Assembly: GCA_030142905.1 (NCBI GenBank)
Contig: JASJOG010000025.1
Coordinates: 2,606,794-2,670,793, forward strand
From: Heliopora coerulea
Taxonomy: Eukaryota > Cnidaria > Anthozoa > Scleralcyonacea > Helioporidae
Direction of reading: 5' to 3'
DNA length: 64,000 nt
Shown here: positions 10,721-20,743 of the stretch, one piece after another
Layout of the letters: each line of letters begins with the position of its first letter
Position numbering within the stretch: position 1 is the stretch's first letter
The notes under the pieces: model-generated
Database searches by the model: none
Seen by the model: the letters and a program-made list of their open reading frames with translations, nothing else
What the model was told of the DNA's origin: nothing
Position numbers and translations under genes: made by a program

Positions 10721-13380
10721 ATGCCAGTTAGACAGAGAAATTCTGCTGATGGTATTACCCATGAGCGAGATATCCATGGTGAAATTCTTGGAAACGGTCG
10801 GTTGTCAAGGTCCTTCCAGAAATCTAAGATTAAAATTGCCCACTTAAATATCTGTTCGTTAAAGAAAAGAGATCACCCATTGCAGTTGCGATGCTTAGTT
10901 AAGGAAAATAACTATGATGTCTTTGCAGTGTCGGAAACTTGACTAAATTCCTCCAATTCAAATGTAGAGGTAGAAATTGAAGGCTATAAATTATCAAGGT
11001 TGGATAGAGTAAAGAAAGCAGGAGGGTGTGTGTGTATATATACTCGTACCTCTTTAAAAGCCAAAATCCTAGATGAACTTACTGAAATAACATCGTCCGG
11101 CGTTCATCAGCTATGGGTACAAATACAGCACAGGAAGTTAAAAACTATTCTAGTGTGTGCAATTTATCGACCTCCTGATTGCCCTATAAATTGCCTTGTA
11201 CAGGAGTTCTTTAATAAGTACACCCTTGCCCGTACGCATGGAAAAGAGCAGTTCATTATTGGGGACTTCAATTGTGATATGTCAAAACACAATCATGATT
11301 CAAAAGAGCTCAAGGATTTGGGTACGTGTTTAAATTTAACACTGTTAATATCCAGTCCAACTAGAGTAACAACACACTCATCAACCTTGAAAGTGGAGTT
11401 GTGGAAAATGGCATAAGTGATCATTCTCTGATTTTTATTGTGCTCAAATTAAAATTAGCAAAACCTCAGCCCAAGGTCATTAACGTCAGGAGTTATAGAC
11501 ATTACGAACGGGATAAATTTTTAGAAGAATTGGCACAAGTACAATTGGAGAATATGTTATTAATGGACGATGTAGATGGAAAATTAGATTATTTTAACTA
11601 GAATTTTTTTCGGATTTTAGACAGACATGCGCCCGTAAAAAACTACAAAAGTCAGATACCGTAAATTTCCGTTTGTAGGCGGTGAAATTAAGGACTTGAT
11701 GAAGAAAAGGGATAAGTTGCACAAAATAGCAACCCAGACTAAGAATGCCTGTGATTGGAACAGTTTTCGTCGGGCTCGCGATGTGGTTAAAGAGCAGCTG
11801 AGGGAAGCAGAAAGGAGGTATGTTCATGATGAAAGTCATAGGAATAAAGAACCAAACGCAATATGGAAGGTTATCCAAAGCTGTGTGCCGCGTAAAGAGA
11901 TGTCACAGCCCGTGTATATAAAGGATATGAAGGAACTGGCTGATGAAATTAATATATTCTATACTTCAGTTGGGGCCAGAGTTGCTGATGAGTCTAAAGC
12001 GTTAAGTGCTAAGAGTAATCTCTCCCTTCTACGACAAAATAATCTTGTATTAAGAGACGAAGCCGATGAATTTCAATTCTACCGTGTAACATCGTATGAA
12101 ATACGTAAAATTCTTAACCTTCTTCCAACAAATAAGGCCCCTGGAATAGATAAAGTTTCACTTGCTGTTGTAAAAGACGCTCTACCTATTATCCTTCCCG
12201 CGCTGACTGAGATTGTGAATTGCTCCTTATTAACTTCAGTATATCCAGTAGCTTGGAAACATTCAGAAGTAATTCCTATTCTCAAAGAAGGGGATCATGA
12301 AACGCCAAATGACAATCGCCCTGTATCCTTACTGCCTGTGGCCTCGAAGGTGTGTGAACGTGTTGCATTGAATCAATTAATGGAATACAAGTCTCTGGAA
12401 AAGAGTCTTATGGACCATCAAAGTGGAAACAAGAAACTACATTTAACAGAAACGCTTAATATATTTGAATCAGATATGATTCTCGAGGCTATAGATAGGA
12501 AAGAGTTAACGGTGGGTGGCGTTGTTGGATCTATCAAAGGCGTTCGACAGTATTGAACATTCACTGCTGTTTGGGAAACTGCGTTCCTTGGGTGTATCCA
12601 GGAAGGCCGTTGCTTGACTCAAGAGCTATCTTTCAGGAAGGAGGCAGTCAGTGCGACTTGGTCATATACTTTCAGAAGCTCGCATGATCACGCATGGAGT
12701 GCCTCAGGGCTCTATACTTGACCCGGGGTTATTTAAGATCTATATTAACGACCTTCCTAATGTTCCTACAGTTTGTCCTTTGGAATCGTACGTCGATGAT
12801 TCGAAGATGTATTTGTCATTTTCATTGAAGAACATTAGTGCTGCGGGAACCCAACTGGCGGACGATTTAAAGAGAGTTGCCAAATGGTGTTGCTTTAGCA
12901 GCCTGCTCATCAACCCTGGAAAAACTAAAAACTAAAAAAAACAAAACTCGTACTATTTGGTACCCCACAAGTGTTAGACCGAGTACAGGGCTTTCAAGTA
13001 CCCTTCCTTGGAAAGGTACTACGGCCCATCTCTTCAGCGAAAGATTTAGGGATAGAGTTTCACAAAAGCCTGAGTTATGACGAACACATTATCCAAGTAG
13101 TCTCCAAGTGTACAAAGTCCCTTTGTCAAATTAATCGAGTCAAACACATTTTGGACAATCGGACTTTAATAGTGATTATAAATGCCATGGTTTTTAGTAA
13201 ATCACATATTGTTCTTCAGTGTGGACAAATACTTCTAAGAAGAACATAGCCAAACTACAGAACATGCAAAACTTTGCTGCAAGAATTGTCATAGGTACAA
13301 GGAAGTATGATCATATCACGCCTGCATTGAAACAATTAGATTGGTTGCCTAGGGAAATAAAAATAACAGATTTGTTGTAA
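10721..13380 (+). pseudogene. LINE ORF2: endonuclease, reverse transcriptase
   Basis: Successive frames carry endonuclease motifs: KIAHLNICSL and YDVFAVSET (10.83-10.94 kb), AIYRPP and IIGDFNCDM (11.16-11.28 kb), GISDHSLIF (11.4 kb). Reverse transcriptase follows with NKAPGIDKV (12.13 kb), NRPVSLLPVASKVCER (12.32 kb), HGVPQGSILDPGLF (12.7 kb) and the catalytic YVDD (12.79 kb). The C-terminal LINE domain is at 12.97-13.37 kb (QNMQNFAARIV near 13265). The frame breaks at about 10942, 11416, 11601, 12556, 12935 and 13249, so the gene is dead. Confidence 0.85.
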
Positions 13381-13578
13381 TTTTATTGAAATTTTTATAT
13401 ACAAATATAAACCCGAGACCAATTTGTAAACTTGTATCTTGACAAGGAGGCTTTCCCCGATATATTGATGATTTTAAATAAAGATTTCAATGTTTGAGTT
13501 AATTCTTCTAATAAATATTTTTCTAACATGTTGATACATATTCTCGTTGTCTGTAAACTTTGGTTTGTGGTGGATTCT

Positions 13579-13582
<4 letters not shown>

Positions 13583-13615
<33 letters not shown>
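13583..13615. repeat. (TA)n microsatellite
   Basis: An uninterrupted TA dinucleotide run of about 33 bp, at the junction between the LINE and the next PLE relic. Confidence 0.95.
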
Positions 13616-13617
<2 letters not shown>

Positions 13618-13619
13618 TA

Positions 13620-14695
13620 ATTTTTTTCGGAATTGTTCCGGTTACTCCAATGGGTTTCACGCTGTTCGCGATCTTCAGAAAACTATTGTGATGTCGGGCT
13701 GGTCTCGGTTACTTATGTTTCAGGTAGCTAAGATATGTTGGGTGGGAGGTGGTATGACTCATCACTTTTTATCTTAGGCGGATACTTTGTTTAAGAGGGT
13801 TGTTTTGTCCGCTTTCAAAATAGATAGTTTTTCCTCTAAGCAAAGGTGCATCGCTTTGCTCCGATCGTATATGTCGCGGCCCGTTTCAAAATTTCCCAAT
13901 TGATAGTAAAAACTCTCTTCTTTTCCTTAAGGTCTCAAATGTACTTAGATAGCTCCATTTCGTTCGCGTATTCCTTATCTTTGAAAGATTTTGTGTGGTT
14001 TCTGTAGCGTTCTTTGAACGGGTTTGCTGTTTTGCTTATATAATGTTTTGTTTCTCCGTTGTCGGCTGTTGTGATATTTGCTTGGTAGATTACGTTCTTT
14101 GTTTGGCATTTTCCCGGAAGTGGACATTCGTCTTTTCGTCGGCAGTTACAGGGGTCAATGGTGCGGGATTTCGTCCAGGATTCTAAAGTTGTGCTTTAAG
14201 ATAGCGCTTCTCATGTTACCCATGCAACTATAACAAATTTTCAACATGTTTCGGTTGAATATCTTGTGCAAGTTAGATGTTGGTGGGAAATGTTTATCAA
14301 TCAAGGTAATGATGTTGCGCCAATATTTGATCGGACATTCTTACTGAATTGTGGGTTGTACCAGATTATGTTCCTGCGTCTGCTTCGTTGGTTGTTCGGT
14401 ATGTTTGCGGAAGCTTCACCTTCAGGATTGTATTTCAGTTTGACGTTAAAGTTGCTTCGTCTCAGGGCTTCTTTGTATAATGGCACTGCTGCGTCAAAGG
14501 AAAAGCAGTAGTCGGAAGATACGGTTGAGATGCGTTTATTAATGGCTTTGGGAAGTTGCTTAATTATGGAAGGAGGATAGTTGGATTGGCTGTGCATGAA
14601 TAGAGGGTCGTCATTGGGTTTGCGGTAGGGTTGGTAGTTGTTGCCAAGGTTGAAGGTGATGTCTAAGAAATTCACGATTTTCTGGCTGGCCACTG
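13620..14695 (-). pseudogene. Penelope-like element 3' half (RT thumb, Cys-rich linker, GIY-YIG nuclease)
   Basis: The first frame (14301-14693) has NFLDITFNL, YRKPNDDPLFMHSQSNYPPS, PKAINKRISTVSSD and FNVKLKYNP, the RT thumb of PLEs. Continuing on the minus strand at 13.8-14.2 kb in other frames are a CNCRRKDECPL Cys-rich linker, FKERYRNHTKSF and MELSKYI. These match the linker and nuclease of the GIY-YIG PLE group. This differs from the 4.0-6.3 kb PLE, so the window holds distinct PLE lineages. Frameshifts and a stop near 13930 show it is dead, and the RT palm is absent. Confidence 0.75.
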
Positions 14696-15067
14696 CGGTT
14701 TATTTTAAGTCCAAATGTCAGAAGTTTTTGGTGCGAATTTGTCAAACTTGTACTCTGAAACCAGTATCAATGTGTGCCGACTTAAAACTTTTGCTGAGAT
14801 TTAATGACATTAAGTAAACACACCTGAAATCTATCCAAGTGAAACATGTAAGAAAATCTTGGAATTTTCTGTAGCTCAGAGGTGCTGTTCAAAAGTACGA
14901 TAAATACTAATCAGTTACTAATGTTAAATCGCTTGTTTTATTTGCTTAACATTGCACAGCTTTGCTCAAATTAAGCGTTTATCCATTTTGAGTATCTTTA
15001 CAATTGACTGCCGTGTTTCAGATATTTCATAACGAAACCTGAAACAAATCTCTTGTGAATCTTGATA
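14696..15067. other. No gene seen
   Basis: AT-rich, no convincing frame. It lies between two PLE relics and may contain decayed 5' sequence of the one that resumes at 15068. Confidence 0.4.
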
Positions 15068-15183
15068 TTAGTGAATGTACCAGGTAGACGAGTGGTTTCA
15101 AACAGATGTACGCCCACGGAAGGGATATCTGCGTTTGTTGATTTTTATTTACAACCTATTATAGGAACTTCACCACATATAAT
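15068..15183 (+). pseudogene. PLE reverse transcriptase, left part, split by Ty3-A
   Basis: The frame reads VPGRRVVSNRCTPTEGIS and FVDFYLQPIIG, the conserved N-terminal RT region of PLEs (RPVISNCGTPTE-like). It stops exactly at the left LTR of Ty3-A and continues after the right LTR at 18722. Confidence 0.75.
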
Positions 15184-15264
15184 TGTAGTATCTTGTCGCC
15201 TTCATTACTTGACTATCAAAACGAGCTTGCTTACAACTTCCGGGGCGGAAGTGAATCTACTACA
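15184..15264 (-). repeat. Ty3-A 3' LTR (81 bp)
   Basis: Begins TGTAGTATC on the plus strand and ends CTACTACA. It is identical to the other LTR except for one C/T difference. 81 bp is very short for a Ty3-type LTR. Confidence 0.93.
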
Positions 15265-15278
15265 TTCCTCCCCTCTTA
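15265..15278 (-). promoter_or_regulatory. Ty3-A polypurine tract
   Basis: On the minus strand TAAGAGGGGAGGAA directly precedes the 3' LTR, the expected plus-strand primer site for reverse transcription. Confidence 0.8.
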
Positions 15279-15361
15279 GTTACAACATAATTCTTCAACA
15301 ATTTGAATATCAACAACATAGAATTTAACGATAAGTTTTGTCTTGTTTCATTTATGGTAAG

Positions 15362-17554
15362 TTAACTTTGTCCATAGTAATCTGGCCTGCGTCGCTCTCT
15401 TGTTGGGTATTGATGGGATGTGGCTGGATTAGAACACCTCTCTTGTTGTGAAACTTCCCTTGCGTTAATGTCCTTAGTCGGTGGTTTTTCCGTCCACGGC
15501 GTGCTGGTCAAATTCTCTCGGCCTTCTCTTCTGAGGTTTCCATCCTCCCCAACCTCATTATTTTCTCTGCTGATGACTTGATCTTGATGCCTTCTTATCC
15601 TTTGGTTGTCACATAGTTCTACTTCAAATGATACCGGTCCTGTTCTCTCTTCAATCTTTCCAGGAATCCATTTCTCACCTTGAGCATAGTTTCTCGCGTA
15701 CACCAAGTCTCCGGGCTTTAACGATCTTCCTTTAGCATGGTTGTCGTGTCGTTCTTTCTGATCCTGCTGTTTACTTTCAACTCTTCTTCTTAAATCTGGA
15801 TTCAATAAATCTAACCTTGACAAGGGTTTTCGACCCATCAACAATTCCGCTGGAGTTATACCGGTTGTAGTTTGGGATGTGATCCTATATTGAAACAAAA
15901 AGCGTGAAACTTTTGTTTCAATACTTCCTTCTTTCAACTTTTTCATTCCTTCTTTAAACGTCTGGACTGCCCGTTCAGCTAACCCATTTGACGCTGGGTG
16001 GTCTGGGGTTGTTTTTACATGTTTGATGCCATTCTTACTCAGGAATCGTTCAAATTCTTCACTTGTAAAGCACGATCCATTATCACTGACTAGCTTTTCG
16101 GGAAGACCGTGCGTAGCAAACGCCGTTCTTAGTTTCTCAATCGTTGCGCTTGAAGTTGAGTTGTTCATTGAGAATACTTCCATCCACTTGGAATATGAAT
16201 CGATCACTATGAGGAACATTTTCCCCAGGAACTGTCCCGCATAATCTACATGTATCCTCGACCATGGTCTATTGGGCCACTCCCACGGATGCAATGGTGC
16301 TTGTGGTGGTGTTTTACGGTGCGTTTGACAAACGATGCAGTACTTGGCTTTCTGTTCTAAATCACCATCCAATCTTGGCCACCAAACAAAGCTGCGGGCC
16401 AATGCTTTCATACGACAGATACCAGGATGTGTTTCATGTAGTTCATTGATGACCTGACTTCTCAAACTTGGTGGAACCACTACTCTGTTGCCCCACATAA
16501 GACAACCATCATGAAGGCTTAATTCATTCCTTCGATTGTAGTACGGACGTAAATCTTCCTCCAAGCAACGTTCAGGCCATCCATATTGTACTAGTTTGCA
16601 AACTCTGGCTAGGATCGGGTCCCGCCTTGTCACTGTCTTGATTCGACCTGCATCGACTGGAGTTGATTCCAAAACCTGCATCAAAAATACGCTATCACCA
16701 GGTGTCACGGTGTTCTTCGGTACCTCTGGCAGTGGTAGGCGACTGAGAGCGTCAGCATTAGCGTGTTCCTTTCCTTCTTTGTACGCTATTGAATATTCGT
16801 AAGCAGCTAACATCAAGGCCCAACGCTGTACTCTCGGAGACGCCATCTGTGGTATCTGTTTCTTTTCATTGAATAGGCCAAGAAGCGGTTTGTGGTCTGT
16901 GTTTATGATAAAATGTCTGCCATATAAATATTGGTGAAACTTCTTTACTCCAAATACAATTGCTAGTCCTTCTTTGTCCAACTGGGCATAGTTTCTCTCT
17001 GGAACGGTAAGAGTTCGCGATGCGTAAGCAATCGGTCGTTCACTTCCATCTTCAAATTTATGGGATAATACTGCCCCTAGTCCATAAGGCGATGCGTCAC
17101 AAGCAAGGATTAACTCTTTGCTTCTGTCATAGTGGATCAACAACTCTGCTGATTTCAAGGTATCTTTGGACATCTCAAAAGCTTCTTGTTGTCTGCTGCC
17201 CCATTTCCAGGACACTCCTTTTTGCAGCAGTTTATGTAAGGGTGCCAGAATGGTTGCAAGGTTCGGTAAGTACTTCTGATAATAGTTAATCATGCCCAAA
17301 AATGACTTTAGTTCAGAGGTGTTTTTTGGGTTTGGGGCATCCCTTATGGCTCTCACCTTTTCTTCCACAGGTTGAATTCCATGGCGATTAACTGGTTGGC
17401 CCAGATAAATCACTTCTGGAGCCATAAAAATGCATTTCTTTTCGTTTAGCCTTAATCCCGCACCAGAAAACCTCTTCAATACTTCTTCCAGGTTGGCGAT
17501 GTGTTGTTCATCGTTTTGACCAGATACAAGGATGTCATCCACTCGAACTATCAC
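15362..17554 (-). CDS. pol: Ty3-A Pol: RT end, RNase H, integrase
   Basis: A 730-residue uninterrupted frame. It starts inside the RT palm (VRVDDILVSG, catalytic DD). RNase H follows with ACDASPYGLGAVL, YAQLDKEGLAIVFGVKKFH and TDHKPLLGLF. The integrase zinc domain is HETHPGICRMKAL with CIVCQTH. The core has the DDE triad in HVDYAGQF, VSDNGSCFTS and NGLAERAVQTFK, and a C-terminal region follows (KPGDLVYARNY). The true Pol start lies upstream (17535-18603), separated from this frame by a frameshift near 17575, so this piece would not be made alone in the normal way. Every catalytic residue I can check is present. The 3' end stops 97 bp before the LTR. Confidence 0.9.
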   Translation of the reverse strand: MIVRVDDILVSGQNDEQHIANLEEVLKRFSGAGLRLNEKKCIFMAPEVIYLGQPVNRHGIQPVEEKVRAIRDAPNPKNTSELKSFLGMINYYQKYLPNLATILAPLHKLLQKGVSWKWGSRQQEAFEMSKDTLKSAELLIHYDRSKELILACDASPYGLGAVLSHKFEDGSERPIAYASRTLTVPERNYAQLDKEGLAIVFGVKKFHQYLYGRHFIINTDHKPLLGLFNEKKQIPQMASPRVQRWALMLAAYEYSIAYKEGKEHANADALSRLPLPEVPKNTVTPGDSVFLMQVLESTPVDAGRIKTVTRRDPILARVCKLVQYGWPERCLEEDLRPYYNRRNELSLHDGCLMWGNRVVVPPSLRSQVINELHETHPGICRMKALARSFVWWPRLDGDLEQKAKYCIVCQTHRKTPPQAPLHPWEWPNRPWSRIHVDYAGQFLGKMFLIVIDSYSKWMEVFSMNNSTSSATIEKLRTAFATHGLPEKLVSDNGSCFTSEEFERFLSKNGIKHVKTTPDHPASNGLAERAVQTFKEGMKKLKEGSIETKVSRFLFQYRITSQTTTGITPAELLMGRKPLSRLDLLNPDLRRRVESKQQDQKERHDNHAKGRSLKPGDLVYARNYAQGEKWIPGKIEERTGPVSFEVELCDNQRIRRHQDQVISRENNEVGEDGNLRREGRENLTSTPWTEKPPTKDINAREVSQQERCSNPATSHQYPTRERRRPDYYGQS

Positions 17555-17866
17555 AAACGAGATTCCTTGTAAAACGTTTCACCTTGGTCCTTTGAAAAAT
17601 GCCTGGAGCAGAGGATATTCCATAAGGAAGTCTGTTATATTGAAACATTCCCCGATGGGTGTTAATGGTCGTATACTTCTTGGAATCGTCGTGTAGTAGC
17701 AACTGTTGATATGCCTGTTTAAGATCTAGTTTAGTAAACTTTTCTCCTCCTCCCAGTGTCGTAAACAAATCGTCCGCTTTTGGTATTGGGTAGTTATCCA
17801 ACTTTGAAACAGCATTCACCGTCACTTTATAGTCACCACAGATTCTTATTGTTTGATCTTCCTTCA
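17535..17866 (-). pseudogene. pol: Ty3-A RT, N-terminal palm segment
   Basis: The frame holds the RT core preceding the DD motif: IRICGDYKVTVNAVSKLDNY, KFTKLDLKQAYQQL, and RLPYGISSAPGIFQR. It is cut from the preceding RT sequence by the 155 bp insertion at 17867-18021, and from the following frame by a single-base length change near 17575 in an A-rich stretch. With those two lesions the RT cannot be read through. Confidence 0.85.
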
Positions 17867-18021
17867 TATAAAATATTGAGTTAGTTCTTGAATGGAATCT
17901 ACTTTATTTGAATAGGTAAATAGAACCTTCGAAAACTTCGACCATGACAAGAAGTTATGCCTGGGGCGCACCGAACCAGTTCGGGGCTTGCGCCCGCAGT
18001 CTAGCTTACAAATATTATACA
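17867..18021. mobile_element. 155 bp MITE-like insertion in the Ty3-A RT
   Basis: RT homology is interrupted by 155 bp flanked by the 5 bp duplication CTTCA (17862-17866 and 18022-18026). The ends are imperfect inverted repeats (TATAAAATATTG and, reverse-complemented, TGTATAATATTTG). The interior holds a GC-rich hairpin around 17965-17997, where GGGCGCA pairs with TGCGCCC and CCGAAC with GTTCGG. The superfamily is not identifiable from this alone. Confidence 0.75.
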
Positions 18022-18603
18022 CTTCACTATTGGCACAATTGGTGCCGCCCATTCTGAAAACATGACCTTCTCAATCGTTCCCTCTTCCTCCAATCTCTGC
18101 ATTTCCTTTTCAATTTTGTCTTTGATTGCGTTAGGTACTGGTCTGGCTTTACAATACTTTAGACTCGCGTTCCCATCGACCACTATTTTAGCTTTTGCTG
18201 CTTTGAACGTTCCGAGGCCTTCTTGAAACACTTCTGGATATTTCTTCAACATTTCATTTAGCTTCTGACTTTCGATTGTGTTACCACCGGAATTTCGGGT
18301 CCCTTCCGCTTTCTCACTGGTTGTTGCAAACACTTGGTGCCAATTTAATTTAATCTCCTGAAGCCAATTTCTTCCAAGCAAATTTGGACTTTTCCCTGCA
18401 ACTACTATGGCTGATAATGTTTTCCTTTGATCCTTGTACTCCACAGGTACCTTTATGGTTCCCAGTACTCTGATTTCTTCGCCCGTGCTTTGTTTACCTT
18501 CGTCTTCGACCTCATTTGCAGTAAAGTAATGTGTTAGTCTTTCAATATACTCTACCCATTCCTCGTCTTCTTTATATTCCTCAACTTTCCCATAGGTTGC
18601 CAT
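18022..18603 (-). pseudogene. Ty3-A gag-protease deletion fusion and RT start
   Basis: Starts at ATG 18603 only 37 nt inside the LTR, with a gag N-terminus (ATYGKVEEYKEDEEWVEYIE, LTHYFTANEVEDE). Around residue 35-45 it passes in frame to the end of a retropepsin region (IRVLGTIKVPVEY, SPNLLGRNWLQEIKLNW), skipping most of gag, the zinc knuckles and the protease active site. It then continues into RT (ARPVPNAIKDKIEKEMQRLE, EWAAPIVPI) until the MITE. The deletion is internal and in frame. The element would depend on another copy for capsid and protease. Confidence 0.8.
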
Positions 18604-18620
18604 CGTCTCAAGCGTATAAA

Positions 18621-18640
18621 CTATTAATCCTCGTCGCCAA
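18621..18640 (-). promoter_or_regulatory. Ty3-A primer-binding site
   Basis: On the minus strand TTGGCGACGAGGATTAATAG immediately follows the 5' LTR. The same core starts Ty3-C (29261-29279) and, less exactly, Ty3-B (19286). It is presumably complementary to a host tRNA 3' end; which tRNA cannot be settled here. Confidence 0.7.
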
Positions 18641-18721
18641 TGTAGTATCTTGTCGCCTTTATTACTTGACTATCAAAACGAGCTTGCTTACAACTTCCGG
18701 GGCGGAAGTGAATCTACTACA
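18641..18721 (-). repeat. Ty3-A 5' LTR (81 bp)
   Basis: Partner of 15184-15264. It is followed on the right by the ATAAT target duplication. Confidence 0.93.
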
Positions 18722-19065
18722 ATAATGAGGGATACGACAGAGTTCTTATGAAAACTATAGTTTTCCTGAAGGGCGTTGTGTGATATTTTTGATGGAGCCA
18801 TTATTTGTGCAATAAATGTTGTTGGTCTTTATTCGCATATTCTTCATAACGAAAGTCTTGAAATTGGGAGAGAGATAATCGAAGAATTTGAAAAGGAGTC
18901 ACATTGCACTGTTTCTGCTCAGGATTTTGTTGAATTAGCCAAATTGATTTTGGGAAATAATTTTTTTGAATTTAATAATAAAACTAATGAACTAAGTAAC
19001 TAATAGGAACTAAGTTTGCACCGTCATTTGCGAATATGCTCATGTCAAATTGTATATGTCTAAGC
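18722..19065 (+). pseudogene. PLE reverse transcriptase, right part
   Basis: Continues the PLE split at 15183. NVVGLYSHILHNESLEIGRE matches the first RT palm motif of PLEs, followed by LAKLILGNNFFEFNNKT, and after a frame change GTKFAPSFANMLM (19015-19055), the next RT motif. Stops just after the insertion and a frameshift near 19003 show it was already decayed, or has decayed since. Confidence 0.75.
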
Positions 19066-19155
19066 TTGCAGTGGCGTCGCAAGATATTTCAAACTAGGGG
19101 AGCTCACCATTTGTTAGGGGGAAAAATGGAGACTCACTAATATTCGGATGCAACT

Positions 19156-19285
19156 TGTTGTGTTTAAACCATATACGGTAATCTTAAGGACTCTGATGGG
19201 AGCATGTTCAATAGTTTTCCTTCTGGTAGCACTAAGCAGTAAGGTGAGCGTAAGAATAGAAATAATCGATCGGTTAAAAAACACG
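19156..19285 (+). repeat. Ty3-B 5' LTR
   Basis: Matches 23759-~23899 over most of its length, for example TGGTAGCA.TAAGCA and GAATAGAAATAATCGATCG. The right end is set by the following primer-binding site. Confidence 0.8.
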
Positions 19286-19543
19286 TTGGCGACAATGATT
19301 CTGCTGATACAGCGGATGATCGTAGACGATTTTCTGCAAGTGAGTTAAGTGCATGAATCATGGTCACGGCGCTCTTGACGTTTCCATAATTTGATGCGAT
19401 CTCCCAGCCAAACACACAGGCTATGCATGTTAGTAACGGTAGATCGTCCAGGTTAGTGTCGTATTGAAAAAGACTGTTGGTAAATGACGTTTCGATGGCC
19501 TCAGCGGCTGTCATTTTCATAGTCAAAAACTACCATCACTAAC

Positions 19544-20740
19544 ATGTACCGATTCTCCCGGGTTCAAACCATTTACTTGACACAGGCTATATGCTGGAAG
19601 AAATGGCTATCAAGGTTTAAAAATCTCCTGGTTCCAATGGATGTAGAATATAAAGCCAGACAACGAACTCTCCTACTCCATTACTCCGGTGGAGCTACCA
19701 ATGAAATCTTCAAAACGCTACCTGACACCGAAGCAGGGGAAGGTGAAGACCTGCTCGATAAAGCAGTGCAAACGCTAATCAAGTACTTCACTCCAAGGAA
19801 AATTCGTGAGTACGAAGTGCATGTTTTCAGACAGGCAAATCAAGAAACCAATGCAAGTATCTCGGCATTTCACGCCAGATTAAGGTAATTGGCACCTCCC
19901 TGTAAGTTTGAGAACGTCGGGTGAGAAATCAAAACCCAGATTATACAGAACTGCAGTTCTCACAAGCTTTGTATGAAAGCTTTAGAAAATCCATCATTCA
20001 CATTAAGCCAGCTTCTGGATGCCGGCAGGGCCATGGAGTTCTCCAAAACTAAGGATGCCAGTATTGAGGACAAGCAGTTGATCAATAAGTTGTCCCAGAA
20101 TACCAACAATCGAAGCCAAGGAAATAGAAATCGAAATGTAAACTCAAAACAAGATGGCAGTCGTTCTGGCAACTATCGCCTATTGAATTCTAAGAAGACT
20201 GGAACGATACCTTGTCATACCAGGCCTCACGATTAAATGAAGTCGCCATGGGAGTAGCCATGTAAGTCAAAAATACTCATGGGAAAAGTTCTATTTAACC
20301 TTTACTTTTCATTGACAGTTAATTCTGACAAATATACAGTCTTACCGACATTGTCCTCTACTTACGAAGGGTAAAAAAGAAAACAGTCAAAAAAATCCAA
20401 AATTTAGAAAAACCAGAAGTTTTTCGCAGCAGATTGCGCGTTTTATCACGTAAGGGACTGGAACGACTTGCAAATTGACCTACATGGCAGCCTCCATAAT
20501 GGATTCAAAATACGGTTTGCAGGTATCGTTCCAGTCTTTTTAGATTTCAATGCTCACGCAGAGTGGACCCGAAGTCACGTGACCGGAAGTCATCAACACA
20601 ATTTTCACGAAAACCGGAAGTCGAGCAGAAAATGTCAAAATTGTGGCAAAAACTACCACCATCCTGGCTGAAACACAGTCTGTCCCGCATTTCAAGCCAT
20701 CTGCCGAGGCTGTGTTAAATCAAATCATTTTGAAGCCATA
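19544..20740 (+). pseudogene. gag: Ty3-B gag with zinc-knuckle remnant
   Basis: The capsid-like part reads WLSRFKNLLVPMDVEYKARQ and TLLLHYSGGATNEIFKTL, matching the gag of Ty3-C (KALLLHYAGAEVNDIFETL). It resumes with NPSFTLSQLLDAGRAMEFSK at ~19980 and a basic Asn/Arg-rich tail. A ~370 bp insertion (20183-20550) then interrupts it. The nucleocapsid follows with CQNCGKNYHHPG near 20635 and a second CRGCVKSNHFEAIC knuckle near 20710. A stop (20669) and frame changes show it is inactive. Confidence 0.75.
20183..20550. mobile_element. MITE-like insertion in Ty3-B gag
   Basis: The two ends are ~30 bp inverted repeats with 2 mismatches, sharing AAGACTGGAACGATACCT. Gag homology stops at the left end and resumes with the zinc knuckle soon after the right end. 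No transposase is encoded. The repeat ends could run slightly further than the true element, so the borders are approximate. Confidence 0.6.
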
Positions 20741-20743
20741 TGC

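Larger units (their letters stand above)
9441..13500 (+). mobile_element. CR1/L2-like LINE, near full length but decayed
   Basis: A two-frame non-LTR retrotransposon: an ORF1-type protein, then an apurinic-type endonuclease, reverse transcriptase and the C-terminal region. It abuts the end of the Ty3 relic and ends in an AT-rich tail containing AATAAA-like words near 13478 and 13511. The second frame is broken many times. Confidence 0.8.
15184..18721 (-). mobile_element. Ty3-A: compact Ty3/Gypsy element with 81 bp LTRs
   Basis: The LTRs at 15184-15264 and 18641-18721 are 81 bp each, TG...CA, with one difference seen. The target duplication ATAAT is perfect (15179-15183 and 18722-18726). Inside lie a TTGGCGACGAGG primer-binding site and a purine tract next to the opposite LTR. 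Total length is only 3538 bp because most of gag and protease is deleted. RNase H and integrase are intact. It is a young insertion that is nevertheless non-autonomous. Confidence 0.93.

Noticed and set aside
19073..19150. CAGTGGCGTCGCAAG as the left end of another hAT element
   Set aside because: I could not find the matching right end or target duplication on the far side of Ty3-B.
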